Positions 1 to 7,019 of a DNA stretch of 13,516 nucleotides are shown piece after piece. Position numbers and translations under genes: made by a program. The notes below the pieces were generated by a model. The model was not told where the DNA came from, did no database searches, and was given only the letters and a program-made list of their open reading frames with translations. This DNA is from Candidatus Brevibacterium intestinigallinarum (GTDB lineage Bacteria; Actinomycetota; Actinomycetes; Actinomycetales; Brevibacteriaceae): positions 1 to 13,516 of the forward strand of contig DWZY01000028.1 in the NCBI GenBank assembly GCA_019117325.1, read 5' to 3'. Position 1 is the first letter of the stretch, and every line of letters starts with the position of its first letter.

Positions 1-407
1 CGCCCTGGGAGGTGCCGCGGATCGTGTTCGCCCAGCACGGCTCGGACCCTGTCGTCTGGTGGGACCCCGCAGTGCTGCTGCGCCGGCCGGACTGGCTGCG
101 CGAGGAGCGCAGCCCGGACGTGTCGCCGGCCGTGCGCTGGCGGCCGTTCGCAACCTTCTGGCAGCTGACGGCGGACATGCCGCGGTCCGTGGACCTGCCC
201 GGCGGGCGCGGTCACAGCTATCACGAGGAGACCGTCCACTACTGGAACGCGGTCCTGGGCACGGGCCTGAGCACCCGGGACTGCGACGAGATCGCACGCG
301 CGATCAGCCTCGACCTGGCACCGCTGTCCGGCGCGCTGCCGCTCACGGACACGGGTGCCCGCCTGCGCGGCGGCAGCTCGCCGCGGACCTCGGCGCCGCA
401 GGGGTGA
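1..407 (+). CDS. Alpha/beta-hydrolase family membrane protein, C-terminal part (5' end outside window)
   Basis: The reading frame is open from the left edge (first full codon at position 3) to a TGA at 405-407, giving about 134 residues. The GTG at 12 is internal, because the frame upstream already encodes conserved-looking sequence (PWEVPRIVF). The segment QHGSDPVVWWDPAVLLRRPDW followed by DVSPAVRWRPFATFWQLTADM strongly resembles the end of the actinobacterial 'alpha/beta-hydrolase family' proteins (Pfam Abhydrolase_9 type). In these, an N-terminal membrane part precedes a hydrolase domain of unknown substrate. The histidine in GHSYHEETVHYW may belong to the catalytic machinery, but this is inference. 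The last 35 or so residues are Gly/Ser/Pro-rich and look like a disordered tail. The family is recognised with good confidence. The biochemical role is unknown and the nucleophile region is outside the window. Confidence 0.82.
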   Translation, partial: PWEVPRIVFAQHGSDPVVWWDPAVLLRRPDWLREERSPDVSPAVRWRPFATFWQLTADMPRSVDLPGGRGHSYHEETVHYWNAVLGTGLSTRDCDEIARAISLDLAPLSGALPLTDTGARLRGGSSPRTSAPQG

Positions 408-478
408 TGTCCGGACGGCGTGAGGCTGGCGGGTCCCGCGCGTCGTTCGGGCCGACTCACTGAGGATTGTGGACGCAC

Positions 479-508
479 GGAGGGCCGGTCCTGTCGGACC
501 GGCCCTCC
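479..508. terminator. Bidirectional hairpin terminator between convergent genes
   Basis: A perfect 13-bp inverted repeat: left arm 479-491 (GGAGGGCCGGTCC), loop TGTC at 492-495, right arm 496-508. It lies between the convergent ends of the hydrolase (stop at 407) and the nuclease (stop at 585). There is no clear U-tract on either side, which is usual for high-GC actinobacteria. The remaining spacer at 509-584 holds a second, weaker symmetric element: the 12-bp palindrome ACCCGCGCGGGT at 545-556, flanked by GGTGA and TCACC. Confidence 0.85.
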
Positions 509-584
509 AGCCGTCGTGCGGTGACGGCTCATCTGCGGTGACTCACCCGCGCGGGTTCACCGTGAGCGCGTCACCCGGCGTGCC

Positions 585-3353
585 TCAGAGCAGTCGGCGG
601 CGAGCGGCGATCAGTGCGACCGCGCCGACCACCAGGAGCCCTCCGCCCACCGCGAGAGCGGTGAGGCCGGTGCCCGTCCTGGGCAGGGCGCCGTCGTCCT
701 TCCGGTCGCCATCACCACGGTCGCCGTCACGGCCGTCATTGCCCTGATCATCGTCCTGGCCGCCATCCTGATCGTCGTCGCGGCCGTCGTCCGTCGGATC
801 ATCGGACGGGTCCTGGGACGGATCGGTCGAGGGGTCATCCGTCGGATCCTCAGACGGATCCCCGGTCGGATCGTCCGTCGGGTCGTCGCTGGGATCGTCG
901 GTCGGGTCCTCCGTGGGCTCCTCCGTCGAGTCGTCCGCGGAGCGGTTCAGACCCATGATGAGCGGATCGTGGTCGGACGACCGGAACGGACCCTCCGCGT
1001 ACAGATCCGTCACGTTGGCGTTGTACCGGCTGTACTCGAGACCGATCGACTCGACGGAGTTGATGTTCCAGATGTCCGCATCCGTGACGTCCCCGACGAG
1101 CGACTCGGACGCGAGCACGTGGTCCAGGCTGCCCACGCGACCGCCGAACAGGTACGTCTGCTCGTCCGTGAACTCCTTGCCGATGTTCGTGAAGCCCGCC
1201 TCGTAGAGGACCTGCATCGGGTCCTCCTCCGTGTACGAGTTGAAGTCGCCCAGCAGCACGACGTCGTCCGTGCCCGCGGCCTCCTTCTGCTCGTCCGCGA
1301 AGGCGACGAGGGCCTCGGCCTGCGCGACGCGGTCCGCGTTCGAGTTGCCCTGTCCGTCGCCGTTGTCCACGTTGCCAGCGCCGGAGCCGGAGCCCTTCGA
1401 CTTGAAGTGGTTGACGACCGCGACGAATGGATCGTCGTCCTCGCCGGTCGTGAAGGCCTGGGCGAGCGGCTCGCGCGCATTGCCGAAGGCATCGCTGCCG
1501 GTGAGGACCGTCGATTCGCCCACGGGCGTGACCTCAGCCGGCTGGTAGATGAACGCCGTGCGGATGACGTCCTCGTCCTCGGGCAGCTCCGCCGGGGACT
1601 CCGCGAACGCCCACGTCTCCTCACCTGCGTCCTCGTTCAGCGCGTCGACGAGGATCGAGAGGGACTCGTCGCGGTCCTTGCCGAAGGCGGACGACCGCTC
1701 GATCTCCTCGAGCGAGAGGACGGAGGCGTCCAGGGCGTTGATCGCGTCGACGATCTTCGCCTGCTGGCGCTCCAGGTTCTGCGCGTCGAAGGCACCGCGC
1801 GCATCGCAGCCGCCGCGCACCGTCGTGGGATCGCCGTTGCGGTCCTCGTAGAAGGTGCAGCCGCTCAGCTGGTCACCGGTGGTCGTGAAGTAGTTGAGCA
1901 CGTTGAAGCTCGAGACAGTGATGTCGCCGCCCACGTCCTGCGGAGCGGCCTCGCGGGTGTCCTCGAACTGGGCCGGCTGCGCCTGACCGGCGTTCTCGCC
2001 CGTCAGCCACGTGGTGGGCTGGAGGCGCCACATGTCGAAGCCGTACCCCACGACGACGGGGTCCGTGAACGTCGCCGCCGTACCCACCCGCAGGGGCTCG
2101 TCCGTCGAGACGTAGGGCAGGGGAACATCGGAGGCGCTGCCCGTGTAGTCCACGCTGCCGCCGTCATCGAGGATGAACGCGCGCTCGAGGTTCTCCGCCT
2201 CGTACTCCTGCGCGGCCTCGCCGGGCGCGACGACGTCCGTCGCCTGGAACAGGGGGTCCGTGCCGGCCACGAGGCCGACCTCGCCGTAGCGGTTCGTGCT
2301 GTAGTTGTCCGTCACCGTGATGTCGCCGGTGGGCAGCACGAGCATCGACTCGAGCGCCTCGCGCTCCGCATCGCCCGTGGGGAACTCCCCCTCGATCGGG
2401 GTCGGAGCCTCGAGCGCCTCGTCGAGCTGCGTCAGCCCGCTCGCACTCACGGTGATCTGCGTCTGACCGTAGTACTCGGAGACGGACCCGGTGACCTGGA
2501 CGGAGTCGCCCACAGCGACCTCGGACGCGGTCTGTGCCGAGTACACGAAGAGGCCGTCCGAGGCCTCGCCGGCCGCCTTGGCGTCTCCGCCGGATCCGGC
2601 GGTCTGGATCGCGTAGCCGTTCAGGCCGCCCTCGGCCCAGACGGCGGTGACGACGCCCTGGGTCGTGACGGTCTGGCCCACCAGCGGCGACTCCGCGCCC
2701 GTGCCCTGGATGTCTGCGATCGGGATGACCTCGCCGGGCTCCACCGGGGGATCCGTGGAATCGTCGCCCGGCAGCGCGCCGGGAGTGGGGGTGTCCGCGA
2801 TCCATGACCCGTCGACCAGCTGGATCGAGCGGCCCGCCGGTGCGGTGGCGCCCGTGGGAGTCGCCTCCTGCCCGCGGACGGATTCCGGCAGGGCCGCGGA
2901 GTTGCTCGCGGTGACGCCGCGGCCGCCCACCTCGCCGCCGATCTGGTCGAAGTCCACCAGTGCGCCGTCCGCGTCGACGACGAAGGCGGAGGAGCCGTAG
3001 GAGCCGTCCGCGGCGGCGCCCGAATTGACCGAGTTCGTGATCGGCACGTCGATGGCCAGTGCGCCGGAATCGCCCACGACCGTGCCGGACGGCAGCGTCG
3101 TCACGTGCGCATCCGACTGCGGAGCACCGCCGCGGGTGACGGTGCCGACGGTCCACCCGGACACGTCCGTGCCCGGCTCCGCCGCGATCTCGACGAAGTC
3201 GGTGTCGTTGCCGCCGGCGTAGGCGATCTCGGAGATCTCGGGCTGGTCGGCGGCCTGCGCAGAGATCGGCAGGAGCGCGGGGCTCATGACGACCGCGGCG
3301 GTGACCGCTGTGGCGAGTGCCGCCCGCACGGGTGCGGGAGTGGTGAGACGCAT
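585..3353 (-). CDS. Secreted, LPXTG-anchored ExeM/NucH-type extracellular nuclease with lamin-tail domain
   Basis: 922 aa from an ATG at 3353. A Sec signal peptide covers about residues 1-35 (cleavage near AQA-AD). Residues about 37-190 (PEISEIAYAGGNDTDFVEI, GSWIADTPTPG) look like a lamin-tail domain. Residues 207-310 look like an OB-fold, as in ExeM/NucH nucleases. Residues about 475-805 form an endonuclease/exonuclease/phosphatase domain. Its metal and catalytic residues are visible: N484 (SSFNVLNYF), E549/E550 (SLEE), H649 (VVNHFKSKG), D703/N705 (LLGDFNSY), D744/H745 (SLDHVL) and D794/H795 (SSDHDPL). C499 and C516 may form a disulfide. Residues 810-888 are an Asp/Pro, then Asp/Gly-rich wall-spanning stalk. 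The sorting signal is LPRTG (890-894), a hydrophobic segment and RRR at the C-terminus. It probably degrades extracellular DNA or nucleotides on the cell surface for phosphate or nucleoside supply, or for biofilm turnover. No sortase gene lies in the window. Confidence 0.93.
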   Translation of the reverse strand: MRLTTPAPVRAALATAVTAAVVMSPALLPISAQAADQPEISEIAYAGGNDTDFVEIAAEPGTDVSGWTVGTVTRGGAPQSDAHVTTLPSGTVVGDSGALAIDVPITNSVNSGAAADGSYGSSAFVVDADGALVDFDQIGGEVGGRGVTASNSAALPESVRGQEATPTGATAPAGRSIQLVDGSWIADTPTPGALPGDDSTDPPVEPGEVIPIADIQGTGAESPLVGQTVTTQGVVTAVWAEGGLNGYAIQTAGSGGDAKAAGEASDGLFVYSAQTASEVAVGDSVQVTGSVSEYYGQTQITVSASGLTQLDEALEAPTPIEGEFPTGDAEREALESMLVLPTGDITVTDNYSTNRYGEVGLVAGTDPLFQATDVVAPGEAAQEYEAENLERAFILDDGGSVDYTGSASDVPLPYVSTDEPLRVGTAATFTDPVVVGYGFDMWRLQPTTWLTGENAGQAQPAQFEDTREAAPQDVGGDITVSSFNVLNYFTTTGDQLSGCTFYEDRNGDPTTVRGGCDARGAFDAQNLERQQAKIVDAINALDASVLSLEEIERSSAFGKDRDESLSILVDALNEDAGEETWAFAESPAELPEDEDVIRTAFIYQPAEVTPVGESTVLTGSDAFGNAREPLAQAFTTGEDDDPFVAVVNHFKSKGSGSGAGNVDNGDGQGNSNADRVAQAEALVAFADEQKEAAGTDDVVLLGDFNSYTEEDPMQVLYEAGFTNIGKEFTDEQTYLFGGRVGSLDHVLASESLVGDVTDADIWNINSVESIGLEYSRYNANVTDLYAEGPFRSSDHDPLIMGLNRSADDSTEEPTEDPTDDPSDDPTDDPTGDPSEDPTDDPSTDPSQDPSDDPTDDGRDDDQDGGQDDDQGNDGRDGDRGDGDRKDDGALPRTGTGLTALAVGGGLLVVGAVALIAARRRLL
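786..923 (-). repeat. Tandem Asp-Pro repeat encoding the nuclease stalk
   Basis: About eleven four-residue units of the form D-P-(T/S)-(D/E) occupy residues 811-856. They are encoded by an imperfect 12-bp tandem repeat rich in GGATCGTCCGTC-like words on the + strand. The acidic, proline-rich run is typical of wall-spanning linkers ahead of an LPXTG signal. Its sequence is degenerate at third positions, so it is unlikely to be a very active slippage site. Confidence 0.8.
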
Positions 3354-3439
3354 GCAGTCCTGCTTCTGTCTGGGTCACGCGGCGTAGCGCGCGCCGGGAG
3401 TGGGCTTCGGCCCGGACTGGGCTCGGAGCGGACTCTCAC

Positions 3440-3445
3440 AGGCTA
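3440..3445 (-). promoter_or_regulatory. Possible -10 box of the nuclease gene
   Basis: Read on the minus strand this is TAGCCT, fitting the TAnnnT actinobacterial -10 pattern. It would place a start near 3433 and leave a 5' leader of about 80 nt. No good -35 hexamer is visible at the usual distance. The leader contains a small GGGC/GCCC hairpin around 3403-3414. The assignment is tentative. Confidence 0.3.
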
Positions 3446-3572
3446 CCCAGGGTCTGACCAGGAAAGGAGACTCTGCGGGAAACGAGGGGTGAACAGAATC
3501 GGGAGGCCATGGTCGGGAAGGGGCGTGACCTGCAGGCGACCGCGCGATCACACGAAGGTCTTGACGCGCCCG

Positions 3573-3620
3573 CCTCCCTGTGTCACTGTATTAATCACTT
3601 AATACAGTGACACAGGGAGG
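3573..3620. promoter_or_regulatory. Perfect 22-bp inverted repeat, likely operator of the GntR/ABC operon
   Basis: The left arm (3573-3594, starting CCTCCCTGTGTCACTGTA) and right arm (3599-3620, ending CAGTGACACAGGGAGG) are exact reverse complements around a TCAC spacer. The AT-rich core (CTGTATTAA, then TTAATACAG) looks like a YtrA/GntR-type operator. A -35-like TTGACG sits at 3561-3566, and the core contains TGTATT and TAATAC words that could serve as a -10, so a bound repressor would block the promoter. The right arm also contains the Shine-Dalgarno sequence AGGGAGG (3614-3620) of the regulator gene. Read leftward, no start codon follows the mirrored SD, so the symmetry is not explained by a divergent gene. 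DNA operator function is an inference from position and symmetry. Confidence 0.75.
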
Positions 3621-3624
3621 TCTG

Positions 3625-4035
3625 ATGCAGTTCGACGCCTCATCGCCGATCTGGGTTCAGCTCGTCGCCGACTTCCAGCGCCGCATGGTGACGGGGGAGT
3701 GGGAAGCGGGCGCCAAGATCCCCGGCGTGCGGGAGCTCGCAGTCGACCTGGGGGTCAATCCCAACACCGTGCAGCGAGCACTCGCAGAGATGGAGCGGGA
3801 GGGGCTGTGCCGATCGGAGCGCACGGCCGGACGCTTCGTCACCGATGACACGCAGCGGATCGACCGCGTGCGCGCGGCTCTCGTCCAGGACGCGGCCGAC
3901 GACTACATCCGACGGGCCCGCGGCCTGGGGATGGGCAGGGCGCACGCGCAGGATCTGCTCGACCAGAGATGGAGCGACCATGACGACAGTGCAGACCGGA
4001 CCGATGACCGGACCACCGCGACAGGAGGGGAGTGA
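3625..4035 (+). CDS. GntR-family (YtrA-like) transcriptional regulator
   Basis: 136 aa. The ATG at 3625 is chosen because AGGGAGG (3614-3620) lies 4 nt upstream. A GTG at 3607 lies inside the palindrome and upstream of that SD. The N-terminal winged helix-turn-helix covers residues 6-74: PIWVQLVADFQRRMVTGEW, then VRELAVDLGVNPNTVQRAL (35-53), and a wing ending GRFVTDD. The tail after residue 75 is short and helical, with no large ligand-binding domain, as in the YtrA subfamily. These proteins usually repress their own operon with a linked ABC transporter and respond to cell-wall-acting compounds or other envelope stress. Here the ABC ATPase starts 1 nt after the stop codon, and the 3573-3620 palindrome precedes the gene. 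This supports autoregulation. The inducer is unknown. Confidence 0.92.
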   Translation: MQFDASSPIWVQLVADFQRRMVTGEWEAGAKIPGVRELAVDLGVNPNTVQRALAEMEREGLCRSERTAGRFVTDDTQRIDRVRAALVQDAADDYIRRARGLGMGRAHAQDLLDQRWSDHDDSADRTDDRTTATGGE

Positions 4036-4036
4036 C

Positions 4037-4735
4037 ATGAGTGCAGCACTGGTGAGCGCGCAGGGAGTCGCGCTGCGCTACGGCGGCACCCGCGCTCTGG
4101 ACGGCGTCGACCTCGACCTGGCGCCCGGCCGCATCGTCGGCCTGCTGGGCCCCAACGGATGCGGGAAGACAACCCTCATGAAGATCCTGGCCGGCGTCCT
4201 GCAGGGATATGACGGTGAGGTCCGCATCGCGGGCCACGAGCCGGGGCCGGAGTCGAAGGCACTGGTCTCCTACCTCCCCGACTCCGGGTCGCTGCCCGGC
4301 GGATCCACGGTGGAGGCATGTGTGGAGATGTTCCGCGACTTCTTCGCGGACTTCGACGAGGCGAAGGCCCGGGAGATGCTGGGCCACTTCAACCTCGACA
4401 CCACCATGCGCCTGCGACAGATGTCCAAGGGCATGCGGGAGAAGGTCCATATCGCGCTCGCCCTGTCCCGCCGGGCGCGTGTCCACGTCCTCGACGAGCC
4501 GATCTCCGGCGTGGACCCGGCTGCCCGCCAGGTCATCATGGACGGGATCCTGCGCAGCTTCGATGACGACTCGCTCATGCTCATCGCGACGCACCTGGTC
4601 CACGACCTCGAGCAGATGCTCGACGACGTGGTCGTCATGGACCGCGGGCGCGTCGTCCTCGCCGGCCAGACGGATGCCCTGCGCGAGGAGCACGGGGCCG
4701 GACTCGACCACATCGTCAGGGGGATGTTCCGATGA
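4037..4735 (+). CDS. ABC transporter ATP-binding protein (YtrB-like)
   Basis: 232 aa from the ATG at 4037, preceded by a strong SD (AGGAGGGG, 4023-4030) with a 6-nt spacer. The SD lies inside the end of the regulator gene, so translation is probably coupled. Motifs: Walker A GPNGCGKTT (38-46, with Cys where Ala is usual), signature in the SKGM form (130-133, as often seen in YtrB-like ATPases), Walker B VHVLDEP (D153, E154), D-loop SGVD, and switch His186 in IATHL. The protein powers the adjacent permease in export or in lipid/antibiotic handling at the membrane. An upstream in-frame ATG at 3980, with GGAG at 3971-3974, would add 19 residues and overlap the regulator by 56 nt. It is less likely, because conserved ABC sequence begins only after 4037. 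Confidence 0.95.
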   Translation: MSAALVSAQGVALRYGGTRALDGVDLDLAPGRIVGLLGPNGCGKTTLMKILAGVLQGYDGEVRIAGHEPGPESKALVSYLPDSGSLPGGSTVEACVEMFRDFFADFDEAKAREMLGHFNLDTTMRLRQMSKGMREKVHIALALSRRARVHVLDEPISGVDPAARQVIMDGILRSFDDDSLMLIATHLVHDLEQMLDDVVVMDRGRVVLAGQTDALREEHGAGLDHIVRGMFR

Positions 4736-5559
4736 TCACGACACTACTCACACACGAATGGAAGCGCACCCGCACCGCGATCGGGCTGGCCACCGGCACC
4801 GCAGTCGCCGCGGCCGTCGTGGGGTCACTGCTCGCGGCGACCGGCTGGGTGGGCGTCTCCCAGACTGGAATCATCCTGGCAGGTGCAGCAGTGTTCGGCC
4901 TGGTGCCCGCGCTCCAGCTGCTGCTGGCGATCGACTACTGGCGCTCCAGTCACGGCAGCGGCGGTGCCTTCACCCAGACACTGCCCATCCGCGGGCGGAG
5001 GATCTTCGCGGCGAAGCTGCTCCACATGTGGCTCGTGACGCTCGCCGCTCTCGTCCTCAGCGTCGTGGTCCTCACCCCGCTCCTGTGGTGGGGAATCGCG
5101 ACCGCGAACGGATCGGACGCCAACGTGTTCCGCGTCGTGCAGGGGATGTGGGAGTCGATCAGCCCGGTCGTCTCGCCGCTCATGCTCACCCTCCTGATCC
5201 TCCTGTTCGTGGGCTTCATGCTCCTCCCGCCCCTCCAGTACGCGTTCGCCGCGTCGATCGGCAGCGAGAAGTGGATGAATCGGCTCGGTGCGATGGGCCC
5301 CGTCGTCGTCTACCTCATCCTCTACGCAGCGATGCAGGTGCTGAGCTTTGCGGGCCTCGCCGCGGTGCCTCTGGGCATCGGCATGACCGACGGATCCCTG
5401 GGCCTCGTCTCCTGGAACGTGTTCGCAGAGATGGCGGCCGGTGAGAACGCCGCGGACGACGTCATGCCCATCGGCTTCATCCCGGTATTCCTCGTCGTGG
5501 CGCTCGTGTGCCTCTGGCGCACGGCCCGGTCGTGGGACCGGAAGGTCGCGCTGGCCTGA
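4732..5559 (+). CDS. ABC-2 type transporter permease
   Basis: 275 aa. Its ATG overlaps the stop of the ATPase gene (ATGA at 4732-4735), indicating tight translational coupling. A short cytoplasmic N-terminus with the helix LLTHEWKRTRT is followed by about six hydrophobic segments at roughly 17-37, 44-68, 97-121, 147-170, 186-213 and 246-263. The RRIFAAKLLHMW stretch before the third segment resembles the coupling region of ABC-2 permeases that follow YtrB-like ATPases. A single permease with a single ATPase implies a homodimeric ABC transporter. The substrate cannot be read from sequence. Envelope-directed antibiotic or lipid export is inferred from the YtrA-type regulator. It is the last gene of the operon and is followed by a hairpin at 5621-5656. 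Confidence 0.88.
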   Translation: MITTLLTHEWKRTRTAIGLATGTAVAAAVVGSLLAATGWVGVSQTGIILAGAAVFGLVPALQLLLAIDYWRSSHGSGGAFTQTLPIRGRRIFAAKLLHMWLVTLAALVLSVVVLTPLLWWGIATANGSDANVFRVVQGMWESISPVVSPLMLTLLILLFVGFMLLPPLQYAFAASIGSEKWMNRLGAMGPVVVYLILYAAMQVLSFAGLAAVPLGIGMTDGSLGLVSWNVFAEMAAGENAADDVMPIGFIPVFLVVALVCLWRTARSWDRKVALA

Positions 5560-5620
5560 CCCACGCGACAGGCTGGGTCTGACGGACGCGATCACGAGCC
5601 GCGACCGTGACCAGTGACCA

Positions 5621-5656
5621 TGAGCCGCCGAGTGCCTCCGGGCACCCGGCGGCTCA
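5621..5656 (+). terminator. Terminator hairpin after the GntR-ABC operon
   Basis: The stem is TGAGCCGCCG (5621-5630) plus GTGCC (5632-5636) pairing with GGCAC (5641-5645) plus CGGCGGCTCA (5647-5656). There is one A-C mismatch and a TCCG loop at 5637-5640, giving 15 pairs in total. It ends only 4 nt before the -10-like box of the next gene, so the hairpin occupies the -35 region of that promoter. Confidence 0.75.
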
Positions 5657-5660
5657 GTCA

Positions 5661-5666
5661 TAGAGT
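5661..5666 (+). promoter_or_regulatory. -10 box for a leaderless MFS transcript
   Basis: TAGAGT (TAnnnT) ends 6 nt before the GTG start at 5673, the spacing expected if transcription begins at or next to the start codon. There is no Shine-Dalgarno sequence between the box and the GTG. Leaderless genes of this layout are common in Actinobacteria. No -35 hexamer is visible; that zone is filled by the upstream terminator hairpin. Confidence 0.6.
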
Positions 5667-5672
5667 GGTCGC

Positions 5673-6851
5673 GTGAGTTCGTCCAACGACCCGGGCGCCG
5701 TGGCCCGTCCGCCGCTGCCGGTGGCCGCTGCCGCCTTCGTCAGCAGCTTCGACCGCTTCGCCGTGAGCCCGCTGCTGATCCTGGTCGCCGTGGATCTGGG
5801 TGCAACGCTGACCCAGACGCTCGCGATCGCGAGCACGTACTACTTCGCCTACGGCGTCAGCCAGCCGCTGTGGGGTCTGCTGTCCGATCGCTTCGGGCGG
5901 CTGCGCCTCATGCGGCTGACGCTGCTGGGCGCCGCCCTCATGGGGATCGTCTCCGCGTCCGTCCCAGGACTCACGACGCTCATCCTCGCTCGCGCGGTCA
6001 CGGGCGCGCTCTACGGGGCCGTGATCCCCGCCGCTCTCACCTACGTGGGCGACACGGTCTCAGAGGCCCGCCGGCAGCCCGCGCTCGCCGACCTCATGGC
6101 AGCCGTCGCCTGCGGCACGGCCCTGGCGACCGCACTGTCGGGAGTGATCGGCGACAGCGCGGGCTGGCGGGTGGTGTTCGCCGCTCCCGTTCTGGTGAGC
6201 ATCGCGAGCGCACTGGCGCTGGGCCGCCTGCCCGAGCCGCCTCGCGCGGCGCAGCCCGGACTCCTGCCCACCCTGGGCCTCGTCCTGCGGAACAGGTGGG
6301 TGCTCGCGGTCCTCCTCCTGGTGTTCGTCGAGGGTGCGGTCGTCCTGGGCGTGCTGACCCTGCTGGCCCCCGCGCTCCAGTCGCAGGGATCCGGTGCCGC
6401 CGCGGCCGGACTGGCGACCGCGGCGTACGGGGTGGGCGTCATCGTGACGAGCCGGCTGGTGCGCGTCCTCGTGCGTCGCGTGTCGATGCCCGGACTCATG
6501 GGACTGGGCGGTGCGGCCTCGGTCGTGGGCTACGCGATCGTCGCGGTGCACACCTCGGTGTGGACGGTCGTCGCGGTCGCCCTGCTCCTGGGAGTGACGT
6601 GGTCGTTCCTCCACTCGTCCCTGCAGACCTGGGCCACATCCGTCGTGCCGGCCGCGCGCGGCACCGTCGTGTCCCTGTTCGCGGGCTTCCTCTTCGCAGG
6701 CAGCGCGGTGGGTGCCGCGGTGGGCGGCCCGCTGGGTGACGCGCAGCAGTGGACGCCGCTGTTCGGCGGGACCGCGGCCGTCGCATTCCTCCTGACCGTG
6801 GCCGCCGGCTTCGCCCGCCTCCGCTACGAGAGCCCCGGCGCTCCCGACTGA
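5673..6851 (+). CDS. Major facilitator superfamily transporter (drug:H+ antiporter-like)
   Basis: 392 aa from a GTG at 5673, about the usual length for a 12-helix MFS exporter. The first helix region reads FVSSFDRFAVSPLLILVAVDL. MFS motif A lies in the loop between helices 2 and 3 (GLLSDRFGRLRLM, residues 68-80). Hydrophobic stretches continue in two six-helix halves, separated by a basic loop near 185-205 (RLPEPPRAAQPGLLP). The C-terminal half ends near residue 380, followed by a short cytoplasmic tail. The layout fits a proton-coupled exporter of the DHA/Bcr-CflA kind, but substrate residues cannot be assigned. The gene stands alone, has its own leaderless-type promoter and follows the ABC operon. 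A shared envelope-protection role is only a guess. Confidence 0.9.
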   Translation: MSSSNDPGAVARPPLPVAAAAFVSSFDRFAVSPLLILVAVDLGATLTQTLAIASTYYFAYGVSQPLWGLLSDRFGRLRLMRLTLLGAALMGIVSASVPGLTTLILARAVTGALYGAVIPAALTYVGDTVSEARRQPALADLMAAVACGTALATALSGVIGDSAGWRVVFAAPVLVSIASALALGRLPEPPRAAQPGLLPTLGLVLRNRWVLAVLLLVFVEGAVVLGVLTLLAPALQSQGSGAAAAGLATAAYGVGVIVTSRLVRVLVRRVSMPGLMGLGGAASVVGYAIVAVHTSVWTVVAVALLLGVTWSFLHSSLQTWATSVVPAARGTVVSLFAGFLFAGSAVGAAVGGPLGDAQQWTPLFGGTAAVAFLLTVAAGFARLRYESPGAPD

Positions 6852-6877
6852 CACGGACCCCGCCGCCGATCCTCAGC

Positions 6878-6907
6878 GGCACGGCATGGGCTCACCCTGC
6901 CGCTGCC
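6878..6907 (+). terminator. Possible imperfect terminator after the MFS gene
   Basis: GGCA-CGGCA-T-GGG (6878-6890), loop CTCA (6891-6894), then CCC-TGCCG-C-TGCC (6895-6907). This makes 12 pairs with two single-base bulges. It starts 26 nt after the MFS stop codon and precedes the lipoprotein promoter region. The bulges and lack of a U-tract make it weaker than the other hairpins in the window. Confidence 0.4.
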
Positions 6908-6923
6908 AGAGCCCTGCCGCCCC

Positions 6924-6929
6924 TAGACT
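6924..6929 (+). promoter_or_regulatory. Possible -10 box of the lipoprotein gene
   Basis: TAGACT fits the actinobacterial TAnnnT -10 consensus and would start a transcript near 6936, with a leader of about 84 nt. The leader carries the SD AGAGGAG at 7002-7008. No clear -35 is visible, so this is tentative. Confidence 0.4.
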
Positions 6930-7019
6930 GGGGGCGCCCCGCGAGCCCGGCCCAGACCGGTCCCGCGCACCCGACCGGCCGCGCCGCAGACCGGCCGCAG
7001 CAGAGGAGCCCGCTCGTCT

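Noticed and set aside
545..556. 12-bp palindrome ACCCGCGCGGGT downstream of the nuclease
   Set aside because: It lies after the stop codon between convergent genes, so an operator role is unlikely. It may add to termination but is short and GC-biased.
969..2807. 612-aa open frame on the + strand opposite the nuclease
   Set aside because: It is antisense to a clear gene with recognisable domains. Its product is Arg/Val/Leu/Asp-rich with no domain pattern, as expected of an open frame opposite a high-GC gene.
3607..3624. GTG at 3607 as start of the GntR regulator
   Set aside because: It lies within the palindrome and upstream of AGGGAGG. The ATG at 3625 has the right SD spacing and matches the start of the family.
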